Part shown: piece by piece, positions 1 through 4,686 of the stretch
Layout: every line of letters starts with the position of its first letter
Numbering within the stretch: position 1 is the stretch's first letter
Source: DATKXO01 sp035528995
GTDB lineage: Bacteria; Planctomycetota; Phycisphaerae; UBA1845
Assembly (NCBI GenBank): GCA_035528995.1
Contig: DATKXO010000223.1
Coordinates: 1-6,346, forward strand
Length of the DNA: 6,346 bases
Direction: 5' to 3'
Notes under the pieces: model-generated
What the model saw: only the letters and a program-made list of their open reading frames with translations
Databases searched by the model: none
Told to the model about the DNA's origin: nothing
Position numbers and translations under genes: made by a program

Positions 1-1812
1 CAGCACGCGCGAGTCGGACTGGAAGCGTCCCAGCGCTTGCTGTGACACGCGCCAGGCGTCGTGGTAGCTGCCGCTTTCTGTCAGGGCGTGGGCCAGCAGT
101 AAGCGGGGCGCGGACCACTCCGGGTTGAGCTCGACCGCTCGGCGCGCGGCTTGGGCGGCTTGATCGAATTGCTGCGCCTGGGCGCGCAGCGTCGCCAGGT
201 TGAACCAGAGTCCGGCTTCGTGCGGGGCGAGGTCCACGGCCTTCTGCGAAGCGGCGAGAGCTTCGTCAAGTCTCCCGAGGCGTCCCAGGGCCAGACCGAG
301 ATTGGAATACGCGCGCGGTTCATCCGGCAAGGCCTTGAGCGAGTTGCGGTACATCTCGACCGCCTCCGCGTTCCGCCTCAGGCCCAGATAGAGGTTCCCG
401 AGCGCGCCGTAGGTCTCGCTGTGCGCGATGGGATACTGGAGCGCGCGCAGATATAGCTGTTCCGCGTCGGCGACGCGCGGTGGCTTCAGTTTGACGTACT
501 CGTTGCCGAGGTTCGTCATGGCTATCCAGGAATTGGGGTTGGCGGCGAGCGTCTTCTCCCACAGTGCCGCGCCGTTCTCATACACGAGGCCCTGGCGAAA
601 CGTGAGGATGCCGAGGACGGCGAGCACCGCCGCGGCACCGGCCGTCGAGGCGACCTTGCGTTTGGCCTCCGGCACCAGCCGCCCGATCGCCGCCCGGGCC
701 ACGCTCACGTACAGGATGATGAAGCCCAGGCTGGCGATGTACTGGAAATGGTCGGCGACGTACGAATAGCGATGGGGATAGACGTTGAGGAAGCCGAGGG
801 CCGGGAACAGATTGAAGGCGGCGAACAGGCCCAGCAGGAGCGGGCCCCAGCCGAAGCGGCGCGACGCGGCCACTGCCAGCCCGGCCGCGAGCAGCACGCC
901 GATCAGCGGCAGGTATAAAGGCCACCCGCCCTCGTCGATCACCCAGCGCGGATAGTTGAAGATCAACGGGTGGGGCCAGGCGATTTTGCCGGCGTAAAAG
1001 GCGAAGGCGCTGGGCGCGATGATCAGGGCCCGCTCGACAAAGCTCTGGCTCCATTCCACGCCCTCGGCCCCCACCTTCTTCCATTCCAACACCGCCGTCA
1101 TCAGGCCGAACGCGGCGCCGACGATCAGGAACGGCACAACCCCCAGCACGTGCCGCTTGGTGAGGCGTCCGTGACGGTAGAAGAGAATGAGCGGCAGAGT
1201 GGGCGCGAGCATGGCGGTAACGGTCTTGCTGAGCAGCGCGGCGAGGAAACAAGCTCCGGCCAGGGCGTACCAGTGCCAGCGGCGCGTGTCATCGAAACGC
1301 AAGTAGGCGAGCAGGGTGAGCAGGTAGCACACGCCGGAGAGGACGTTCTTACGTTCAGTAATCCAGGCAACGGACTCGACCTGAACGGGGTGAATCGCGA
1401 AGACGGCCCCGATGAACCAGGCCCACGGAATGCCCAGGCGCCGTGCCAGACGCCAAACCAGCAACGCGCCCGCCAAGTGGAGCAGCACGTTTACGACGTG
1501 GTAGCCGGCCGGGGCCAACTGCCACAGGTTGTGCTCGATCCAGAAGCTGGTGAACACCAGGGGGTAATACTGCGGGGTCTGGAGGGTGAACCAGATCTGC
1601 CGCAGGCCGTCCGGCTGCTGGATCAACGCGTTCCGGGTGATGTAGGCGTCGTCATCCCAGATGTAGCCGCAGCGCACGACCGGCGCGTATGAGGCGCAGG
1701 TTGCCAGGACGATGAGGAGTGTAGGCAGTAGCCAATGCCGGCGTCTGTCGCGTGTGTCCGGTCGCGGGTCGGATTGCCTGGCCTTAGCCGGACGTTTTCG
1801 TTTCATCGCCAT
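1..1812 (-). CDS. Multi-pass membrane GT-C glycosyltransferase-like protein with C-terminal TPR array (TMTC/PMT-like), 3' end cut by window
   Basis: The frame is open for 604 codons from ATG at 1812 to the window edge, so the C-terminus is missing. Seen: a basic N-terminus (residues 1-26), then roughly eleven or twelve hydrophobic segments between about 27 and 404. These are followed by about five TPR units at 425-600, with signatures such as AYSNLGLALGRLGRLDEALA (501-520). The first non-cytoplasmic loop carries GYIWDDDAYITRN (49-61). A second block, HPVQVESVAWITERKNVLSG (141-160), is very typical of bacterial TPR/membrane proteins related to eukaryotic TMTC O-mannosyltransferases. Known of that family: polyprenyl-phosphate-sugar-dependent GT-C enzymes use acidic residues in this first loop. 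Inferred: glycosylation of exported proteins or envelope glycans; the substrate is unknown. The start is uncertain between 1812 and 1806 (Met1 or Met3), and no clear Shine-Dalgarno precedes either. The gene is divergent from all the plus-strand genes here. I am confident it is a gene, moderately so of the enzymatic role. Confidence 0.88.
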   Translation of the reverse strand, partial: MAMKRKRPAKARQSDPRPDTRDRRRHWLLPTLLIVLATCASYAPVVRCGYIWDDDAYITRNALIQQPDGLRQIWFTLQTPQYYPLVFTSFWIEHNLWQLAPAGYHVVNVLLHLAGALLVWRLARRLGIPWAWFIGAVFAIHPVQVESVAWITERKNVLSGVCYLLTLLAYLRFDDTRRWHWYALAGACFLAALLSKTVTAMLAPTLPLILFYRHGRLTKRHVLGVVPFLIVGAAFGLMTAVLEWKKVGAEGVEWSQSFVERALIIAPSAFAFYAGKIAWPHPLIFNYPRWVIDEGGWPLYLPLIGVLLAAGLAVAASRRFGWGPLLLGLFAAFNLFPALGFLNVYPHRYSYVADHFQYIASLGFIILYVSVARAAIGRLVPEAKRKVASTAGAAAVLAVLGILTFRQGLVYENGAALWEKTLAANPNSWIAMTNLGNEYVKLKPPRVADAEQLYLRALQYPIAHSETYGALGNLYLGLRRNAEAVEMYRNSLKALPDEPRAYSNLGLALGRLGRLDEALAASQKAVDLAPHEAGLWFNLATLRAQAQQFDQAAQAARRAVELNPEWSAPRLLLAHALTESGSYHDAWRVSQQALGRFQSDSRVL

Positions 1813-1929
1813 TTGTCGATCATCACTGCCGTCGGAGCGGGGCGCTGTCGGGCCCGCACGGATCAGGCTCTGTCGGCAGGTAGGGGCGATCCGGGTGGGT
1901 ACCGGGTGTCGCCGCGGGTCGGCTCGCCG

Positions 1930-1946
1930 GCCGAGATTCTCTCGGC
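1930..1946. repeat. Perfect 7-bp inverted repeat (GCCGAGA-ttc-TCTCGGC)
   Basis: GCCGAGA at 1930-1936 and TCTCGGC at 1940-1946 pair perfectly around a 3-base loop. The element lies about 120 bases upstream of the membrane-protein start at 1812. It could be a leader hairpin in that minus-strand transcript or a small operator. No T-tract follows on either strand, so it is not an intrinsic terminator. A function is not shown. Confidence 0.4.
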
Positions 1947-2183
1947 AATCGTCCGGGCCGGGGTAAAAAGTGTATCGAGCCGGGTGATGCTGGGGTAGTC
2001 GGCGGTCGGTTCCGCATGGGGAAGGCGTGCAACGTGTTTCCCGGCAGATGGTTAGGTCGGCGGGGGCCGGGTTCAGCGAGCCGCGCGGCCCGGCCGATAG
2101 AACGCGTGGGGGTAGGCGTGGGCAACGCCGGTCGGGCCGCGGGCCGGCGGGGCAGAAAGGTTCTGCGGCACGAGGGTGTCCAG

Positions 2184-2249
2184 ATGTTCTGGATAGCGTT
2201 TTTCACGCTGATTCTGAGCCTGTTCGGCGCGTTGACCGCCTTCGCATAG
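2184..2249 (+). CDS. Possible 21-residue hydrophobic membrane peptide
   Basis: ATG at 2184 opens a 21-codon frame ending at TAG 2247-2249. The peptide begins MFWIAFFTLILSL and ends FGALTAFA, is almost wholly hydrophobic with no charged residue, and is long enough to cross a membrane once. GAGGG at 2172-2176 sits 7 bases before the ATG, a fair Shine-Dalgarno. The frame is open further upstream to 2016, but that part reads as Arg/Gly-rich non-coding sequence, so the short form is the only plausible one. Chance occurrence cannot be excluded at this size. It also resembles an orphan signal peptide whose mature part has been lost. No family recognised. Confidence 0.22.
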   Translation: MFWIAFFTLILSLFGALTAFA

Positions 2250-2624
2250 GGTCCTGTGCGGGCTCGGGCTTGGTGATTCGTCAGGATGCTGGTCGGCAGG
2301 GGAGCATTCGACTCTCACACTGATGGCAAGGGGCCGGCGAAGCGCCCGGCGAGCACGTCTTCGGCCGCGTGGCGGTGAATAACTGGTCCGCCGGCGGCGT
2401 TCAGCACTGGGAGTGCATCCGGCACGGTTCGTCTGTGGCCGGTGACTTCGCCACGGCCATCCCGGCCCGGATCGTCCGGCTGACGGCCCCCCGGCCGTTG
2501 CGCCGGCCCGGGAATGAAGCAGGACCGGGGCCGCTGCGGCATCTCCCGTAAAACCGGCTTGATCAGGGGGGTGAAAAGCACGAGCGTTGGCGACCGTGGA
2601 GTATTTCCCAGGACGAGCTACCCA

Positions 2625-2647
2625 TTGACAATTCGGCAGTATATAGT
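2625..2647 (+). promoter_or_regulatory. Promoter-like hexamers upstream of the RHH-like gene, with abnormal spacing
   Basis: A perfect TTGACA lies at 2625-2630 and TATAGT (5 of 6 to TATAAT) at 2642-2647, 63 bases before the chosen ATG at 2710. The spacer is only 11 bases, against the usual 16-18 for sigma-70. The two hexamers may therefore not act together, or the true -10 may be a poorer match downstream. The local AT-richness in very GC-rich surroundings still points to a regulatory region here. Confidence 0.35.
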
Positions 2648-2709
2648 ACCACCATCGGGTTTGGGGGGTGGGCGAGCTTTACCGTCTAGAGTCCATGGGA
2701 GTGCGATTC

Positions 2710-2988
2710 ATGGTTCAGAAGAAGCGGCCAAACATTGTCAGCGTGCATCTGTCACCGGAAGCGAAAGGCGATTTGGATAACGCCTGCAACACTCGCGGCA
2801 TGACGATCAAGTCGTTGCTGGGGTGCCTGGTCGGCTGGTTCGTCGATCTGGACAAGACCGAGCAGTCGATCGTGCTCGGCCAGATCGAGCAGAGCGACGT
2901 CACCGGGGTGGCGGACATGGTCGGCCATCGTCGCCCAAAGAAGACCGCCGCGGCGGCGAAAGGCGCGCGGAAACCACGCCGGCGTTAG
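2710..2988 (+). CDS. Small basic protein, probable ribbon-helix-helix DNA-binding protein
   Basis: A 92-residue protein. Seen: a short strand-like segment NIVSVHLS (8-15), a first helix PEAKGDLDNACNTRG (16-30), and a second helix TIKSLLGCLVGWFVDL (32-47). A polar linker follows, then a strongly basic tail from about 73 to 92 (HRRPKK, then AAAAKGARKPRRR). Strand-helix-helix of this size, with PEA starting helix one, fits the RHH (CopG/Arc/MetJ-like) fold, which binds DNA as a dimer through the strand. The tail looks like nonspecific nucleic-acid contact. Start: ATG 2710 is preferred because GGGAG at 2697-2701 lies 8 bases upstream. In-frame alternatives are ATG 2695 and GTG 2668, which add 5 or 14 residues that do not look conserved. 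No toxin partner follows within 340 bases, so an antitoxin role is not supported. Target unknown; autoregulation is possible. Confidence 0.7.
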   Translation: MVQKKRPNIVSVHLSPEAKGDLDNACNTRGMTIKSLLGCLVGWFVDLDKTEQSIVLGQIEQSDVTGVADMVGHRRPKKTAAAAKGARKPRRR

Positions 2989-3017
2989 AGCGGCGTGGGG
3001 CAGGAACCGGCACGCGG

Positions 3018-3043
3018 AGATCTCGCTGCGGAGCAGCGGATCT
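3018..3043 (+). terminator. Strong hairpin after the RHH-like gene, no U-tract
   Basis: AGATC (3018-3022), a bulged T, then CGCTGC (3024-3029) pair with GCAGCG (3033-3038) and GATCT (3039-3043) around a 3-base loop GGA. This makes 11 base pairs with one bulge. It begins 29 bases after the stop codon at 2986-2988, where a transcript end would be expected. No run of T follows, so it is either a non-canonical terminator or a 3'-end stabilising structure. An RNA element in its own right is also possible. Confidence 0.35.
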
Positions 3044-3182
3044 GCAACAGGCGCGATGTCTGACCAGTCGTGGCCCGGGGGGCTGCGCGTCCGACGAGCC
3101 CGTCAACCCGGGCGTCGCGACCGGCGCGATTGGCTTGAGCCGGTCCGCTACGCTTTCCGGCCGAACCAACTCGCCTTCGACG

Positions 3183-3211
3183 TTGACTTCTGCCAAGCCT
3201 CAGGATAATCT
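3183..3211 (+). promoter_or_regulatory. Sigma-70-type promoter for the first dockerin-tailed gene
   Basis: TTGACT at 3183-3188 (5 of 6 to TTGACA) is followed after 17 bases by TAATCT at 3206-3211, which keeps the three most conserved -10 positions (T1, A2, T6). An overlapping GATAAT at 3204-3209 would give a 15-base spacer. A start near 3218 would leave a leader of about 115 bases. The -35 and spacing resemble the candidate at 4495-4523 in front of the next gene. Confidence 0.5.
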
Positions 3212-3320
3212 AGCACCTGCATGTCTGGTCCGCGCATACGGCAGTCGTTGCGCGGGGCGCACGGAGTCGCGAGGGAAGGCGGGATGGACCATGTCCCAAC
3301 GAAGGCTTCTGTGGCGGCGA

Positions 3321-3327
3321 AAGGAGG
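3321..3327 (+). promoter_or_regulatory. Ribosome binding site fixing the start at 3333
   Basis: AAGGAGG lies 5 bases before ATG 3333. It is a near-perfect Shine-Dalgarno, and the Sec signal peptide begins immediately at this ATG. Together these decide the start, against the much longer open frame that begins upstream at 2823. Confidence 0.85.
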
Positions 3328-3332
3328 TTCCC

Positions 3333-4397
3333 ATGAGAGTGGTGCTGTATTCTTTGAGCGCTTTGGCGCTATGTCTGCCGGCAGCGTTCGCCGAAGACAG
3401 GCCGACGCTGCAAAAGGTGGGTAACCCGGAGAAGGTGCTGCCGACGAAGATCGGCTCTATTGGCCCGGACAACCGGGTGATCGAGTGGCGGGACTATCAT
3501 CCCCGACAGGGTTGCCCGCACCTGCTGGTCTTCGACTGCTTCGAGCCCGATGACGCGGGCTGGCCCACCGGGTTCGACACCTGCGGTCTAGAGGACGGGA
3601 GCAACGACGAGAGCGGCGGCAGCCGTTGGTACTTCGGCTCCACCTACTGCAACATGTACGCCTCGAATGACATGGCGTTCGACCCCACGTACGCTGGCGA
3701 GTACGTGACGCGCTTCGAGGTGGCGTGGTATTGGAGCGGCGACATTTGGGACGAGACGGCGGCGATCTTCCTCGAGGTCTACGAAGACTTCGACGACACC
3801 TGCCAGGAAGGCGATCCGGATCACCAGGGAGAATTCCTCGGCGCCGTGTTGGTCAACTTCGGCTTCCTCGTTCCCCGCAACTACTGGGCTGACGTTGACC
3901 TGTGCGGACTGGATTGGATTCGGCTTCCGGCCGACGGGGCGGGCTCGTACAACATCTGGCTGCTGACGTACGATGGCCCGCAGTGGCCGGACGATTACCG
4001 GCTGGCAACCTGCGCTCAGCCGCTGCTGTGGGGCACGGGTGAGGACGAGCACCCGATCCCCGATGACGTGGGTCGCGGCGAGATGTCTCACCAGGGCCCG
4101 ATCCAGTGGGACGATGACGACCCACCCGACGGCTGGCACGCCGCGCCGAACGAGTGCCGTGACTACGGCATATATGACGTCTGCCCGGACCCGCTCGGCG
4201 CCATGGCCTGCTTCTATGTGTGCGCCTGCAAGGGCGATCTGGACGGCGACTGCGACAGCGACCAGGCCGACCTCGGCGTCCTGCTGACTGACTGGGGCTG
4301 CACGGGCGGCGAATGCCCGGGCGACCTCGACGGTGACGGTGACACCGATCAGGCCGACCTCGGCGTGCTGCTGGCCGACTGGGGTTGTGGAACCTAG
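3333..4397 (+). CDS. Secreted acidic, Cys-rich protein of unknown function with C-terminal two-repeat dockerin-like domain
   Basis: 354 residues. Seen: a Sec signal peptide, MRVVLYSLSALALCLPAAFA, with a likely cut after residue 20 (AFA then ED). A body of about 280 residues follows. It is rich in Asp, Glu, Trp and Tyr and has 12 cysteines between 61 and 299, including a CFYVCACK cluster at 293-300. The tail is two calcium-loop repeats: 301-323 (GDLDGDCDSDQADLGVLL then TDWGC) and 328-352 (CPGDLDGDGDTD then QADLGVLLADWGC). Loop acidic positions are D302/304/306/308/310/313 and D331/333/335/337/339/342. The first loop has Cys307 where Gly is usual. Known: such tails are dockerin type I-like and common on planctomycete exported proteins (I believe NCBI names them GC-type dockerin). 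Inferred: export and surface or matrix anchoring through the tail. The body is predicted to be beta-rich; I do not recognise its family, though a carbohydrate-binding or adhesive beta-sandwich would fit. It has its own promoter, and the next gene is a second protein with the same tail. Confidence 0.9.
   Translation: MRVVLYSLSALALCLPAAFAEDRPTLQKVGNPEKVLPTKIGSIGPDNRVIEWRDYHPRQGCPHLLVFDCFEPDDAGWPTGFDTCGLEDGSNDESGGSRWYFGSTYCNMYASNDMAFDPTYAGEYVTRFEVAWYWSGDIWDETAAIFLEVYEDFDDTCQEGDPDHQGEFLGAVLVNFGFLVPRNYWADVDLCGLDWIRLPADGAGSYNIWLLTYDGPQWPDDYRLATCAQPLLWGTGEDEHPIPDDVGRGEMSHQGPIQWDDDDPPDGWHAAPNECRDYGIYDVCPDPLGAMACFYVCACKGDLDGDCDSDQADLGVLLTDWGCTGGECPGDLDGDGDTDQADLGVLLADWGCGT
4233..4388 (+). repeat. Two tandem dockerin-like repeats encoded at the 3' end of the 3333-4397 gene
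   Basis: Two copies of about 25 codons each encode the pattern GDLDGDxDxDQADLGVLLxDWGC. They are similar at the DNA level as well as in protein, and similar again to the tail of the following gene at 5836-5994. In classical dockerins paired loops of this kind bind two calcium ions and pack antiparallel. The Cys residues at the repeat borders (323, 328, 352) could add disulfides. Confidence 0.8.
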
Positions 4398-4401
4398 GCT
4401 T

Positions 4402-4416
4402 GCAGGCTAAACCTGC
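4402..4416 (+). terminator. Weak hairpin just after the stop at 4397
   Basis: GCAGG at 4402-4406 and CCTGC at 4412-4416 pair around CTAAA, starting 5 bases after the TAG. The stem is only 5 bp and no T-tract follows, so efficient intrinsic termination is unlikely. Read-through into the next gene is possible. Confidence 0.2.
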
Positions 4417-4494
4417 GCCGCATTCGGTGGTCTGTCTGGGCGCGCGGAATGATCGCCCTGCGGCGTGTGCGTGCTCGACCGGCTACGTTTCTGC

Positions 4495-4523
4495 TTGACG
4501 GGGGCATCGCGCGGCGATAGGCT
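4495..4523 (+). promoter_or_regulatory. Sigma-70-type promoter for the second dockerin-tailed gene
   Basis: TTGACG at 4495-4500 (5 of 6) and TAGGCT at 4518-4523 are separated by exactly 17 bases. The -10 keeps T1, A2 and T6. Expected transcript start is near 4530, giving a leader of about 155 bases to ATG 4687. This suggests the gene is transcribed on its own and not only from upstream. Confidence 0.5.
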
Positions 4524-4539
4524 GGGAGCGTTCCGATAA

Positions 4540-4560
4540 CGCTGACCGCCGGGGTCAGTG
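4540..4560 (+). other. Leader hairpin upstream of the second dockerin-tailed gene
   Basis: CGCTGACC at 4540-4547 pairs with GGTCAGTG at 4553-4560 (8 bp, one G-T wobble) around a 5-base loop. If the promoter at 4495-4523 is used, it falls about 10 bases inside the 5' end of the mRNA. That position often stabilises a transcript. No riboswitch family is recognised, and no T-tract follows. Confidence 0.3.
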
Positions 4561-4672
4561 GTCGGGCTACACGTTGCGGAAGGAAGCTTGGGCGGATTTT
4601 TCGAGAACGGCAATTCGCCGCGGCGGGTCGGTGCGTGCGGTGCGCGCCGGGGCCCGAGGGGCAGGGAACAAG

Positions 4673-4679
4673 AAGGAGG
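4673..4679 (+). promoter_or_regulatory. Ribosome binding site fixing the start at 4687
   Basis: AAGGAGG lies 7 bases before ATG 4687, and a signal peptide begins at that codon. The frame is open upstream to a GTG at 4558, but the extra 43 residues are Gly/Arg-rich and would bury the signal peptide. ATG 4687 is therefore the start. Confidence 0.85.
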
Positions 4680-4686
4680 ATGCGAG

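Larger units (their letters stand above)
1813..2709. other. Long intergenic stretch without a convincing gene
   Basis: About 900 bases separate the divergent membrane-protein gene from the small RHH-like gene. Open frames exist on both strands, but their translations are Arg/Pro/Gly-rich, as expected from random frames in GC-rich DNA, and most lack a Shine-Dalgarno site. I saw no tRNA arms or insertion-sequence ends. What stands out is an inverted repeat at 1930-1946, a possible 21-residue hydrophobic peptide at 2184-2249, and TTGACA/TATAGT hexamers at 2625-2647. The plus frame at about 2324-2551 (around VNNWSAGGVQHWECIRHG) looks slightly more protein-like than its surroundings and could be a gene remnant, but this is weak. 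Confidence 0.6.
2989..3332. other. Intergenic region between the RHH-like gene and the first dockerin-tailed gene
   Basis: This stretch of about 340 bases contains no gene I can support. One plus-strand frame runs open through it into the next gene, but its translation here is low-quality Arg/Gly/Ser-rich sequence and lies ahead of a proper Shine-Dalgarno and signal peptide. It holds a strong hairpin at 3018-3043 and a promoter-like pair at 3183-3211. That would leave a leader of about 115 bases before the ATG at 3333. Confidence 0.6.

Noticed and set aside
578..1692. Long open frames at 578-1252 (minus) and 970-1692 (plus) that could be read as genes
   Set aside because: Both are out-of-frame shadows of the membrane/TPR gene, whose own frame is open throughout 1-1812 and gives coherent family motifs.
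1953..1980. Minus-strand TACACT near 1975 as a -10 box for the membrane-protein gene
   Set aside because: No acceptable -35 hexamer lies 16-18 bases upstream on that strand, so the promoter remains unidentified.
1823..2206. 127-codon minus-strand open frame in the large gap
   Set aside because: The product is Pro/Arg-rich without hydrophobic core or motif, and no Shine-Dalgarno was seen. It looks like a chance frame.
2668..2709. GTG 2668 as the start of the RHH-like gene
   Set aside because: It would add 14 residues without a clear ribosome site. ATG 2710 has GGGAG 8 bases upstream and begins directly before the fold. It cannot be fully excluded.
2823..3332. Long N-terminal extension of the 3333-4397 gene, an open frame starting at 2823
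   Set aside because: It overlaps the RHH-like gene in another frame, reads as Arg/Gly/Ser-rich random sequence, and would bury a clear signal peptide. ATG 3333 has AAGGAGG 5 bases upstream.
3588..4139. 183-codon minus-strand open frame inside the first dockerin-tailed gene
   Set aside because: It is antisense to a well-supported gene with signal peptide and dockerin tail, and its translation lacks domain-like features. High-GC codon usage readily produces such frames.
4558..4686. N-terminal extension of the 4687-6012 gene from GTG 4558
   Set aside because: The extra 43 residues are Gly/Arg-rich and precede a proper signal peptide. AAGGAGG before ATG 4687 fixes the start.
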